This document shows positions 16,941 to 25,741 of a DNA stretch of 64,000 nt, piece by piece (within the stretch, counting starts at the first letter, position 1; each line of letters opens with the position of its first letter). Position numbers and translations under genes: made by a program. Origin of the DNA: GCA-2720975 sp964467985 (GTDB lineage Bacteria > Planctomycetota > UBA1135 > GCA-002686595); the NCBI GenBank assembly GCA_964467985.1, contig CAYXTP010000002.1, positions 62,001-126,000 on the forward strand, in the 5' to 3' direction. The notes under the pieces were generated by a model. That model was not told where the DNA came from. It made no database searches and was given only the letters and a program-made list of their open reading frames with translations.

Positions 16941-18319
16941 GGCAGCACGTGGCCTGGGGCGTGACGCTGATGTGGGTGGCCTGCGCGGTCCTCTCGGCCC
17001 AAGACACCAAGCGCCCGCCCAACATCGTGCTGCTCCTGGCGGACGATCTGGGTTACGGGGACCTGGCGTGCTACGGCAATCCCGTTCACCGCACGCCCCA
17101 TGTGGATGCTCTGGCTACGGGGGGGATGGTCTTTGAGAACGCCTACGCTAACGCTCCGAATTGCGCGCCGACCCGTGCGGCCCTGATGAGTGGCCTGTAC
17201 TCCCCACGCACGGGGGTCTACACCGTGAACAACTCTGCCCGTGGCAAGGCCAAACTGCGCAAGCTGATTCCCACACCCAACCGCAACGACCTGGACGAAT
17301 CATTTGTGACTCTGGCCGAGACCCTGGCTGAAGCGGGTTACGCCACGGGGCACGTGGGCAAGTGGCATCTCGGAGCGGACCCACGCCGTCAGGGGTTTGG
17401 GGTGAACATTGCAGGGAATCAGGCTGGCCATCCGCGTTCGTACTACACGCCCTATTCGAATCCTGATCTGGAGGATGGAACCGAGGGGGAGTATCTCACC
17501 GACCGCATGGGTCGCGAAGCGTGCCGCTTCATCGAACAAAACGCCGAGCGGCCGTTCTTCTTGCAGCTCGCGTTCTTTTCCGTGCACACTCCGATTCAAG
17601 GCCGCCGCGACCTCGTTGAGTCCTACACGGAGGAGCTGGGAGACGGCCGGCTCGCCGAGTACGCCGCGATGGTGAGCGCGATGGATGAGGCCGTGGGACA
17701 CGTCCTCAAGACCCTGGAGCAGCAGGCACTCACCCGCGACACCGTGGTCGTGTTCTTCTCGGACAACGGCGGCCGCTCGCCGTGGGGAAACAACGGCGGT
17801 TTGCGCGGGTCGAAGGGCATGCTCTATGAAGGAGGCATTCGAGAGCCGCTCATCGTTCGCTGGCCGGGCCGGGTGCGCGCGGGCAGCCGCTCGGGCGAGC
17901 CTGTGATTGGCATCGATCTGTACCCCACCCTGATGGAGGTGGCGGGTGTGAAGCGCGACCCGGAGTTGCTACTCGATGGGGTCAGCCTTTGGCCCTGCTT
18001 GCGCGGAGGAGCGCTGCCGGAGCGAGAAGGCCTGTTCTGGCACTTCCCCGTCTACCTGGAAGGCTATCTCAAGGAGCACGGCCCCTGGCGCACGACGCCC
18101 GTGGGCGCGATTCGGCGCGGGCCCTGGAAGTTACTGGAGTTCTTCGAAGACAACCGACTGGAGCTCTACAACTTGGAATCTGACCCCTCGGAGTCCACCA
18201 ACCTCGCCCTGAGTCACGCTGCGCGAGCCTCCGATCTGCTCGGACGACTGCACGCCTGGCGCAAGCGTGTGCAGGCTCCCGTTCCCACACAGCTCAATCC
18301 GCAATACGAGGGGCAGTGA
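16937..18319 (+). CDS. Arylsulfatase-family sulfatase (Cys-type)
   Basis: 460 residues with a signal peptide (VTLMWVACAVLSAQ). The metal-binding DD pair is in LLLADDLGYGDL (about 36-37). The formylglycine site is C76 in NCAPTRAALMSG, a C-x-P-T-R variant of the usual C-x-P-S-R, so an FGE-type activator is expected elsewhere. Other sulfatase landmarks are GKWHLG, FFSDNGG and LRGSKGMLYEGGIREPLIVRWPG. It cleaves sulfate esters, probably from polysaccharides, in the periplasm or at the surface. The ATG overlaps the DUF1501 stop as ATGA, making a coupled three-gene operon. Confidence 0.95.
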   Translation: MRQHVAWGVTLMWVACAVLSAQDTKRPPNIVLLLADDLGYGDLACYGNPVHRTPHVDALATGGMVFENAYANAPNCAPTRAALMSGLYSPRTGVYTVNNSARGKAKLRKLIPTPNRNDLDESFVTLAETLAEAGYATGHVGKWHLGADPRRQGFGVNIAGNQAGHPRSYYTPYSNPDLEDGTEGEYLTDRMGREACRFIEQNAERPFFLQLAFFSVHTPIQGRRDLVESYTEELGDGRLAEYAAMVSAMDEAVGHVLKTLEQQALTRDTVVVFFSDNGGRSPWGNNGGLRGSKGMLYEGGIREPLIVRWPGRVRAGSRSGEPVIGIDLYPTLMEVAGVKRDPELLLDGVSLWPCLRGGALPEREGLFWHFPVYLEGYLKEHGPWRTTPVGAIRRGPWKLLEFFEDNRLELYNLESDPSESTNLALSHAARASDLLGRLHAWRKRVQAPVPTQLNPQYEGQ

Positions 18320-18385
18320 CCGTGGCCGTGGCAGTGGCGAGGCGCAGGACCTCGTGCCCGGTGCCGGGGCGAGTATCCTGACCCC

Positions 18386-19690
18386 ATGTCCGGTTGTCGG
18401 CCAATGCGGCAGAGCGGCGAGCCTGCGCAGGTGTATTGCACCTCCTCTATTGAGCCGATTCACTTTGTGCACTCGGCCCGGCAAGAGGACTTTCGTGTAC
18501 GTGAGCTTCCATTGGAGGAGTTGGGCGCGGGCGAACCCGCATGGACCCACCTGGGGTTCGAAGTCGAAAAGCGTGGACTCTCCAGCGATCAAGCTCTGGG
18601 CCGCATTGCCCGTGCCTTGGGCCGCGAGCCGCGCGAGATTGGCTACGCAGGGCGCAAGGACAGCCGTGGTGTCACGCGCCAGTTCCTGTCAATCGAGCAC
18701 GCACAGCAGGCTGAGGTCGCGGCACTCTCGATTGCCGGCCTGACTGTGCTAGGCACCGGGCGTCGGGCGCGCAAGTTGCGAGTCGGCGAGCTGGCTGGCA
18801 ACCGCTTCGACTTGCTCCTGCGGCAGTTTCCCAAGCAGCGCTACGCGGACCTGCAAAGGGCTTTGGATCAGCTGGTTCGGGAGGGGCTGCCCAACTACTA
18901 CGGACCCCAGCGCTTTGGAGCCGGGGGGAACACCGCCGACTTGGGTCGCCTGCTCGCTAGGGGACAGTGGATGAAGTACCTACGCGCCTATGTGCGGACG
19001 CTCGCTGGGGGGCAGCCGGGGCAGGCGAATTCCCCGTCCCTGGACCTGCTGGAGATCTTGGCCTGCAGCGAAGCCGGGCCATGGCGCGCGGCGCGACGGT
19101 TGATTCCTGACCTACCGCCGGCCTTGGTTCCCTTGGCCAAGCAGATGGCCCGCCGGCCAGGAGATGTGCAGAGCCTGCTGCGTTCGATTCCACGCCGCAC
19201 CCAGGCCCTGCACCTCTCCGCGCTGCAGGCCTCGGTATTCAACCGCGTACTGACGGCTCGCATGGGCCAACCGGGGGGAGTGCGGCGAGTCCTACCTGGG
19301 GACCTGCTGCTTGACCCGTGGACCGGAGACGGAAAACCTGCCCCCGAGGTGATTGGTGCTTCGGAGGTGCAGCAGGAAGCCGACCGCCTGCTGCGCGTGC
19401 CAAGCGGTCCATTGCCCGGTCCCGCGGCTGAACGAACGCGCGCGGAGGTCGCTCTCTGGGAGCGGGAGGCACTCGAACATGACGGATTGGATCTCGAACA
19501 ACTCGCCCGGCTGCCCGGCGGCGTGGCGCCCAGGGGGGCCCGGCGCGCGCTGGTCGTTGGGCCCCGCGAACTCGACTGGGAGATCCAGGGGGACGAAGTC
19601 CGCCTACAATTCACTCTGCCCCCCGGCTCTTACGCCACCGTTCTGCTTGCGGAACTTCACAAGGATGCGCGACCCACGCGTTCCCAATGA
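18386..19690 (+). CDS. truD: tRNA pseudouridine(13) synthase TruD
   Basis: 434 residues. TruD converts U13 of some tRNAs to pseudouridine. The catalytic Asp is D92 in IGYAGRKDSRGVTRQFLS, the TruD signature. Further motifs are LAGNRFDLLLR, NYYGPQRFGAGG and LHLSALQASVFNRVL, with the family's C-terminal LPPGSYATVLLAEL. The length fits the family. Its own gene lies 66 nt after the sulfatase, on the same strand but with no obvious functional link. Confidence 0.92.
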   Translation: MSGCRPMRQSGEPAQVYCTSSIEPIHFVHSARQEDFRVRELPLEELGAGEPAWTHLGFEVEKRGLSSDQALGRIARALGREPREIGYAGRKDSRGVTRQFLSIEHAQQAEVAALSIAGLTVLGTGRRARKLRVGELAGNRFDLLLRQFPKQRYADLQRALDQLVREGLPNYYGPQRFGAGGNTADLGRLLARGQWMKYLRAYVRTLAGGQPGQANSPSLDLLEILACSEAGPWRAARRLIPDLPPALVPLAKQMARRPGDVQSLLRSIPRRTQALHLSALQASVFNRVLTARMGQPGGVRRVLPGDLLLDPWTGDGKPAPEVIGASEVQQEADRLLRVPSGPLPGPAAERTRAEVALWEREALEHDGLDLEQLARLPGGVAPRGARRALVVGPRELDWEIQGDEVRLQFTLPPGSYATVLLAELHKDARPTRSQ

Positions 19691-19784
19691 GAGACGCAGA
19701 TCTCATTTGAATTCGCCCCAGGACGCGAATAATCGAGCTGGTGCAAAGACCCGTCGTCCTGGATGTCGATGGGAGACTACCCCC

Positions 19785-20303
19785 ATGGCTTCCATTGATC
19801 TCGACCACTTGCTGCCCGCATCCGCTGCGGCTCCCGGCCAGGGTGCCCCTGCGGGACAGGCCTCCAGTTCTGCCTCCGGAGCAGAGTCCAGCGTGTACCG
19901 GGGTGTGGATCGTCGCAAACGGCCCACGCCGCGATTCTCTCGTTATTCGCTATTTGGTGGCCGTCGCCAAACCGTACGTCGCGAAGAGGAGCGAGAGGGG
20001 TCCTACGTGGATCGTTATGCCACGACCCTGGCCCTGGCCGTTCTGTGGATCAGCGTGATGAATCTCGGAGATAGTTTCTTCACTCTGACTCACCTGCAGT
20101 CCGGAGGCATCGAGCTCAATCCTGTAGCGGCCGCCCTGCTGGAATCCGGCCGTTCGGGATTCGTGCTCTGGAAGACTGGCCTGATCGCGCTGGCCCTCGT
20201 GGTTCTCACGTTGCACAAGAACTTTGTTCTGGCGCGGATGGGACTCTGGCTGGCAGCGGGGGGCTACACCCTCCTGAATCTGTACCACCTCACCCTGTTC
20301 TAG
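19785..20303 (+). CDS. DUF5658-like small membrane protein
   Basis: 172 residues from ATG 19785; a longer frame upstream overlaps truD and is not credible. A low-complexity Ala/Ser/Gly stretch (residues 7-35) and a basic segment (GVDRRKRPTPRF) precede three hydrophobic helices (about 83-100, 126-143 and 151-168). The phrase GDSFFTLTHLQSGGIELNPVAA matches the conserved helix-turn region of DUF5658 proteins. Function is unknown; it is probably an integral membrane protein with a cytoplasmic N-terminus. Confidence 0.7.
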   Translation: MASIDLDHLLPASAAAPGQGAPAGQASSSASGAESSVYRGVDRRKRPTPRFSRYSLFGGRRQTVRREEEREGSYVDRYATTLALAVLWISVMNLGDSFFTLTHLQSGGIELNPVAAALLESGRSGFVLWKTGLIALALVVLTLHKNFVLARMGLWLAAGGYTLLNLYHLTLF

Positions 20304-20432
20304 GGGATCGGGGGGGCTTGACCTCCGGCCGTACCCAAGCGCTGTGCTGGGTGGGGGCTTCGTTGCTTCGGTGGGGATTGGTACCTTGGCCGTGCCGGGA
20401 ATAGGACCCGGCTCCGGCCGTCGAACGATCCC

Positions 20433-21482
20433 ATGGAATTCCATCCCCCCGCGACTCAGGCCCTGCTCGTCACGGGGGGCGCGGGCCTGATTGGCTCGCG
20501 CGTGACCCGTCAGCTGCGGAGCCTGGGTCACAGGGTCGTGGTCGCGGACGATCTCTCTGCCTGTGGGCCCGAGCGGCTTGCGGGTGGGCCGGACGCGGGC
20601 TTGATCGGTTGTCTGCGACGCGTGGATGTCTCCCGTGCGGGGGTGTTCCACGACCTACTGCGGAGCGCGGGACCCTTCGATACGGTCATCCACCTAGCGG
20701 CGCGCGTGGGTGTGCGGCGTGTTCTTGCCGACCCCGAGGCCTGTCGCAAGGAGCACCAGGCCGCAGCCACCAGCCTGATCGAGGCGCTGGCTGGCCTCTC
20801 GCACCCACCTCGGGTCATCAGCGCGTCGAGTAGCGAGGTGTACTGTGAGTCATCGCAGCCCCTCGATGAAGCCAGCGACTTGCGATCCACGAACGGAACA
20901 GGTCGCTGGGCGTACGCCGCTTCCAAGCGGGCGGTGGAGTTGCTACTGGACGAGGACTGGGCCCGCAATGCTTGGCCCGTGGCGCCCCTCCACCTGCGTC
21001 TCTTTAACGTCGTCGGTCCCGATCAGGACGGTCACAGCGGAATGGTCCTACCCACCTTTGTGCGCTGCGCGCTGACCGGTGAGCCGCTGCCAATACATGG
21101 GCCTGGCACTCAAGTGCGGACCTTGGGTCACGTGCAGGATGTGGCCGGAGATATCGTGAAGTTGGCGCTGCAAGCTGGGCCCGCTCACGCCCTGGCATGT
21201 GGACCGCTCAATTTGGGAGGACAGTTGCGCTGCAGCGTGATGGAACTCGCTGCCCGTGTCGCGCAACTGGCCGGGTTAAGCGAGTCGTGCCTGATGCATG
21301 TCGACCCGAAGCAGACCCTCGGCTCCAGCTTCGATGAAGTTCAGCACCGCGTACCCAATCTGTCGCGCGCGCGCCGGTTAGGTCTGGCTGGACACGAACG
21401 AACTCTGAATGAAGTGATCCTCGAAGCGTTGCAGTGGGCAGAACAGGAGATGCTCCGCCCGTGCGTATTGCCCGCATCCTGA
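20433..21482 (+). CDS. NAD-dependent epimerase/dehydratase (extended SDR)
   Basis: 349 residues. The Rossmann motif TGGAGLIGSRV is at about residues 14-24, followed by VIHLAARVGVRRVLADPE, SASSSEVY (catalytic Ser region) and YAASKR (YxxxK). The C-terminal part has LRLFNVVGPDQDGHSGMVLPT and RTLGHVQDVAGDIVKLAL, typical of nucleotide-sugar epimerases and dehydratases. It opens the large glycan operon, which suggests it supplies a modified sugar nucleotide to the following transferases. The exact sugar is unknown. Confidence 0.88.
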   Translation: MEFHPPATQALLVTGGAGLIGSRVTRQLRSLGHRVVVADDLSACGPERLAGGPDAGLIGCLRRVDVSRAGVFHDLLRSAGPFDTVIHLAARVGVRRVLADPEACRKEHQAAATSLIEALAGLSHPPRVISASSSEVYCESSQPLDEASDLRSTNGTGRWAYAASKRAVELLLDEDWARNAWPVAPLHLRLFNVVGPDQDGHSGMVLPTFVRCALTGEPLPIHGPGTQVRTLGHVQDVAGDIVKLALQAGPAHALACGPLNLGGQLRCSVMELAARVAQLAGLSESCLMHVDPKQTLGSSFDEVQHRVPNLSRARRLGLAGHERTLNEVILEALQWAEQEMLRPCVLPAS

Positions 21483-22624
21483 CGCGGTTGAACCTGGGGG
21501 GGCCGGCTCGGCAGGTGCTCGCTTCCGACCCTCGGCTTGTTGCAGCAGGTCATACCTTGCGGGTCTTCGTCGGGCAACCTGGACCCGGCGAGGGGGACCT
21601 GTGCGAGAACTTGATTGCCCAGGGGGTCGACGTGGTGCGCGTGCCGGGGCTGAGGCGTGGTGTTAGTGGATGGGGCGACTGGCGGGCCACACGATTCATG
21701 CGCCGGGCGCTTTCCGATTTCCAGCCGGACGTGCTCCATACCCACGCCTCGAAGGCCGGTGCTATCGGTCGTTGGGCGGCGAAGTCCGTGCCTCAAGTGC
21801 GCTGCGTGCACACGTTCCATGGACACGTGCTGGAGGGCTATTTTCCGGGGTTTCTTTCCCGCGCGCTGGTGGCCCACGAGCGAAGACTGGCCCGGCGAAC
21901 GCAACGCATCGTGGCCGTGTCGCACGCGACCGCCGAGGATCTATTGAGGCTGGGTGTGGCCGAGGAGCAGCAGTTGGTCGTCGTTCCGCCCGGCGTCGAC
22001 CTGACTCCCTTTGAAAACCTTGACGCACACGCGGGTGAACTACGAGGGCGTCTGGGTCTGGATTCCGACGCATTCGTGGTGGGCGTGATTGGACGACTCG
22101 CAGCGGTCAAACAACCCCAGGTGGCACTGCGCGTGTTCGAACTGCTTGCCAACCGTTATCCCCAGTTGCATCTGGTCTACGTCGGGGACGGCCCTGAGCG
22201 TGGGGGCCTTGAGCGCGCGATTCGCAATTTGCCTGGTAAGTGCTCCGAGCGCGTGCACATGCTCGGCGCCTTGAACGAGATGGGCCCAGTCCTCGCCGGA
22301 CTGGACGCCCTCCTGTTGACGTCGCGCAGCGAGGGTCTGCCGGTGGCCCTGATCGAGGCCGGCGCAGCCGGAGTTCCGGCCGTAGCGGCAGATGTAGGTG
22401 GCGTAGGAGAGGTTTTGGCCCACGAGCGCACCGGATTCTTGGGCGAGAATGTCGACGAGTTGGCCTATGGCTTGGCGCAGTTGTTGGATGAGCCGGAAGA
22501 GCGTGCCAACATGGGGCAGCGCGCACGGATGCGCGTCGCAGCGCGCTACAGCGCTGAGGCCTTGACCCAGCGCCTGGAGGCGCTCTACCAGACCCTGCTT
22601 CAGGAGAACCCTTGCGCTTGTTGA
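21461..22624 (+). CDS. GT4 family glycosyltransferase
   Basis: 387 residues from GTG 21461, which begins VRIARILTRLNLGGPARQV; an ATG at 21434 is also in frame. Both overlap the epimerase gene, by 22 or 49 nt. GT-B features are HTHASKAGAIGRWAA in the acceptor domain, VVPPGVDLTPF at the domain junction, GVIGRLAAVKQPQVAL at the donor domain start and SRSEGLPVALIEAGAAGVPAV with the donor-binding acidic pair. It is the second gene of the operon. Confidence 0.9.
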   Translation: MRIARILTRLNLGGPARQVLASDPRLVAAGHTLRVFVGQPGPGEGDLCENLIAQGVDVVRVPGLRRGVSGWGDWRATRFMRRALSDFQPDVLHTHASKAGAIGRWAAKSVPQVRCVHTFHGHVLEGYFPGFLSRALVAHERRLARRTQRIVAVSHATAEDLLRLGVAEEQQLVVVPPGVDLTPFENLDAHAGELRGRLGLDSDAFVVGVIGRLAAVKQPQVALRVFELLANRYPQLHLVYVGDGPERGGLERAIRNLPGKCSERVHMLGALNEMGPVLAGLDALLLTSRSEGLPVALIEAGAAGVPAVAADVGGVGEVLAHERTGFLGENVDELAYGLAQLLDEPEERANMGQRARMRVAARYSAEALTQRLEALYQTLLQENPCAC

Positions 22625-23751
22625 TGGTGTCCGGTGATCGCCAGGTCACCCTCGGGGAACGCGGACCGTACTACTCCATGCAAGCGGAGTTCTCGCGCTA
22701 TTTTGAGCGCGTGGATGTGCTCTGTCCCAAGCCCGACGGCCCCGTCCGCGTACGCTGCATCCACGACAACGTGTTCTTTCACCCTGCAGATGTCACCCGC
22801 CGCGGCATGGTGCGATACATCACGGGTCGCGGTGCGGAGTTGGTCGAGGAACACCACCACCAACTGATCGTGAGCCACGATTACGGGTGGTTCTACAACG
22901 GCCTGGGCAGTGCTCACCTCGCCAAGCGTTTCGACATTCCGTACCTCTCTGAGTTGCACCACGTGCCCGGAGTGCCCGTTTCTGCCAACCTGCGCGAGCG
23001 CATGGACCGCTCCATTGCTCGCATCTACGTTCGGTGGGCACGCAACAAGGCTGTGGCGTTTCGAGTCGTCAATGACGAACAGATGCCGAGACTCCTGAGG
23101 GGATGGGGAGTTCCCGAGCACAAGATCCTGGTGCTGCCCTCCCTCTACATCGACCACGGGGTCTTCTTCCCGGTGCCGAGCGGCGCGGTCGCTGAGTACA
23201 AGTACGACGTGATCTTCGTGGGGCGCATGGTGGTCAACAAGGGCATCGGCCGCATCGTGGACGCGCTGTCCCTGCTCAAGCGCAAGGGCATGCGTGTGCG
23301 TGCGCTGTTCGTGGGACGCGGCCCCCTGCGCGCTCGCGTGCAGGAGCGGGCGCGCAAGCGTAATCTGGACGCCACGTTCGTCGATTGGGTGGACTCCACT
23401 GCGGAGTTGGCTGACTTGTATCGGGCCAGCCGTGTTTGCGTGTGTGGCTCTACGTGCGAGGGGGGGCCGCGCTTCACGGTAGAGGCCATGGCCTGTGGCA
23501 CGCCGGTCGTTTCAACGCCTGTTGGGGTCATGAGTGAGCTGGTGGGTGATGGCCTGGCCGGTGGCCTGGCGGGCTGGGATCCGCATGCCGTGGCCGTAGC
23601 CCTGGAGCGCGTGCTCGTGGACGAGGACGTGCGTGTTGAGATGGGCCGACGGGCTGTGCAGCGGGCACAAAAGTTCGAATTCCACTCCACCCTCGCGAAC
23701 TACGCCAACGGCCTGCGCCGACTGGCTGCTGAACCCGAGGTGCAGCTTTGA
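22612..23751 (+). CDS. GT4 family glycosyltransferase
   Basis: 379 residues from TTG 22612 (RLLMVSGDRQVTLGERGPYY), overlapping the previous stop by 13 nt. The donor-binding domain begins DVIFVGRMVVNKGIGRIVDAL, and CEGGPRFTVEAMACGTPVVS carries the conserved GT4 glutamates. The N-terminal half is unusual in lacking the common glycine-rich GG loop, reading instead MQAEFSRYFERVDVLCPKPD, a style seen in transferases acting on cell-surface glycans. Substrates are unknown. Confidence 0.88.
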   Translation: MRLLMVSGDRQVTLGERGPYYSMQAEFSRYFERVDVLCPKPDGPVRVRCIHDNVFFHPADVTRRGMVRYITGRGAELVEEHHHQLIVSHDYGWFYNGLGSAHLAKRFDIPYLSELHHVPGVPVSANLRERMDRSIARIYVRWARNKAVAFRVVNDEQMPRLLRGWGVPEHKILVLPSLYIDHGVFFPVPSGAVAEYKYDVIFVGRMVVNKGIGRIVDALSLLKRKGMRVRALFVGRGPLRARVQERARKRNLDATFVDWVDSTAELADLYRASRVCVCGSTCEGGPRFTVEAMACGTPVVSTPVGVMSELVGDGLAGGLAGWDPHAVAVALERVLVDEDVRVEMGRRAVQRAQKFEFHSTLANYANGLRRLAAEPEVQL

Positions 23752-24824
23752 AGTTGGTCTTCGTGACCCAGGTTTTGGACCGGCAGGACGCGGTCCTGGG
23801 TTTCGTCTTCCGTTGGGTTGAAGGCTTGGCTGCTCGGGTTGAGGCTCTGAGGGTGGTGGCCCTAGAGGTGGGGGACATTTCCGGACTTCCCGACAACGTG
23901 GAGGTGCGGGTCGTCGGGCGCCGCGGGCTCCTGCGCCGCTACCTGCGCTACCGGCGGTTCTTGGGCGAGGCCTTCGCTGGAGGCGGGTTCGACACGCTGC
24001 TGACTCACATGGTCCCTCGCTACTCCACCCTGGCCGCGCGACAGGCGCAGCGTCACGGAGTGGGACACTTTCTGTGGTACACGCACAAAGGTGTGGATCA
24101 ACGGCTCAAGCAGGCGGTGAAGGTGGTCCACAAGGTATTCACGGCTTCGCCGGAATCCATGCGCGTGGATACACCCAAGAAAACGGTCACCGGTCACGGA
24201 ATCGACTTGCAGCACTTTCAATCCAGAGGCACGAGCGGGCCACGCGCCGAGGGTGCGACCATGCGGCTGCTCTCGGTGGGCCGTTTGACGCCCGCCAAGG
24301 ACGCGCTGACGCTCCTGCGCGGCTTGGCGTTGCTGGTGGAACGTGGACTCGACGCCCACCTGGATTGGGCAGGAGGGGCGTTGGCACCGGGGGATCAGGC
24401 GTACGCTGAGCAAGTCGTGGGGGAAGCGCAGTCCCTGGGTCTCGCGGGCCGCCTGCATCTGCATGGTCCGGTGGCCTATCCCGACGTGCCGAAGTTCTAC
24501 GCAGGCGCCGACCTGTTCGTTTCAGGGAGCCGCACGGGCAGTGTCGACAAGGTCGTGCTTGAAGCCATGGCCTGCGGCGTGCCCGTGCTGACCTGCAACG
24601 AGTCCTTCGTTCCACTACTGAAGGAACTAGGTGGCCAGGCGCCCGTCCTTGGCTTCCCTGCCGGTGACGCCCACGGTTTCGCGCAGCGTGCGCAGACTCT
24701 GCTCGAAATGCCCGCGGCCGAGTACGAGGAACTGGGTACCCATCTACGTGCGATCGTCGCTCGAGACCATGAGGTCGACACCCTGATGGGACGACTTGTG
24801 CAGGAGATGGGGGGTGCATCGTGA
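23748..24824 (+). CDS. GT4 family glycosyltransferase
   Basis: 358 residues. The TTG start overlaps the previous stop as TTGA, and the sequence begins KLVFVTQVLDRQDAVLGFVF. The donor domain opens MRLLSVGRLTPAKDALTLLRG, and the nucleotide-sugar site reads GSRTGSVDKVVLEAMACGVPVLT, with a Ser-Val-Asp-Lys variant in place of the more usual EG(F/L)P. It ends 3 nt inside the GT2 gene. Confidence 0.87.
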   Translation: MKLVFVTQVLDRQDAVLGFVFRWVEGLAARVEALRVVALEVGDISGLPDNVEVRVVGRRGLLRRYLRYRRFLGEAFAGGGFDTLLTHMVPRYSTLAARQAQRHGVGHFLWYTHKGVDQRLKQAVKVVHKVFTASPESMRVDTPKKTVTGHGIDLQHFQSRGTSGPRAEGATMRLLSVGRLTPAKDALTLLRGLALLVERGLDAHLDWAGGALAPGDQAYAEQVVGEAQSLGLAGRLHLHGPVAYPDVPKFYAGADLFVSGSRTGSVDKVVLEAMACGVPVLTCNESFVPLLKELGGQAPVLGFPAGDAHGFAQRAQTLLEMPAAEYEELGTHLRAIVARDHEVDTLMGRLVQEMGGAS

Positions 24825-25741
24825 CCACACTTCGCCCGGAGCTGAGCATCGTGGTCTGTGCCTGGCGCACACGCGAGCTTCTGCGCCGCTGCCTGCTGAG
24901 CTTGAGGCCGGTCTGCGGTCAGGGCGCCGAGGTCATCGTGGTGGAGGATGCGGGTGGCGATGGTTCGGCGGAAATGGTGCGGGACGAGTTTCCCTGGGTC
25001 GTGCTCTTGGGCCTCGAACACAACGTTGGCTACTCTCGGGCGACCAACCTGGGCTGCGCGCGCGCGCGCGGCGAGTTCATACTCTTGCTGAACGCGGACA
25101 CGCAGGTGCAGCCTGGGGCGGCAGAAGCCCTGCTCCAATTCGCCAAGCAGAACCCGCAGTACGGTGCGGTGGCCCCGCGATTGCGGGGGCTGGACGGGTC
25201 AACCCAGGCCTCGTGCATGGCTTTCCCGGGTTGGGCCACGGCCCTCTTCTTCGCCACACCCCTCGAGCGCCTCTGGCCTCGCAGCCCGGAACTGACGCGC
25301 TACTTCATGCGCGACTTCGATCACGAGGTCGAGCGCGATGTGCCCCAACCACCGACGGCTGCTCTACTCCTGCCGCGCACCTTGTGGCTGGATTTGCGGG
25401 GATTCGACGAGTCCTTCGGTCTGTTCTTCGGCGACGTGGACCTGGCCCGGCGTATGCAGGCTCTCGGCCGGCCGATTCGCTTCCTGCCTGAAGCGGTCGT
25501 GATTCACCACGGCGGCGCGAGTACAGGTCAGCTGCATGACTTTGTGGCTCGCTGGCACGCGGACCGCTTGAATTACTTTCGCAAGCACCACGGTTGGCTG
25601 GCGGGTGTGTGGGTCAAGGCCTGCACCAGCCTGGCTTGGATCGCCCACCTGGGCGGCTGGCCGCTGCGTTCCCTGCGTGGCAACCGGGCCGAGCCCCTGC
25701 GCCCCCTCTGTCGCTCATTCGGCGCTTTTCTGGTTTCGTGA
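24821..25741 (+). CDS. GT2 family glycosyltransferase
   Basis: 306 residues with a GTG start overlapping the previous stop. The GT-A fold is clear: ELSIVVCAWRTRELLRRCLLSL, VIVVEDAGGDGSAEMV, NVGYSRATNLGCARARGEFILLLNADTQ with the DxD-type metal site (NAD), and the GFDESFGLFFGDVDLARRMQ segment of rhamnosyl- and related transferases. It is the only GT2 enzyme in the cluster, so it probably forms an inverting linkage, unlike its GT4 neighbours. Confidence 0.9.
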   Translation: MTTLRPELSIVVCAWRTRELLRRCLLSLRPVCGQGAEVIVVEDAGGDGSAEMVRDEFPWVVLLGLEHNVGYSRATNLGCARARGEFILLLNADTQVQPGAAEALLQFAKQNPQYGAVAPRLRGLDGSTQASCMAFPGWATALFFATPLERLWPRSPELTRYFMRDFDHEVERDVPQPPTAALLLPRTLWLDLRGFDESFGLFFGDVDLARRMQALGRPIRFLPEAVVIHHGGASTGQLHDFVARWHADRLNYFRKHHGWLAGVWVKACTSLAWIAHLGGWPLRSLRGNRAEPLRPLCRSFGAFLVS

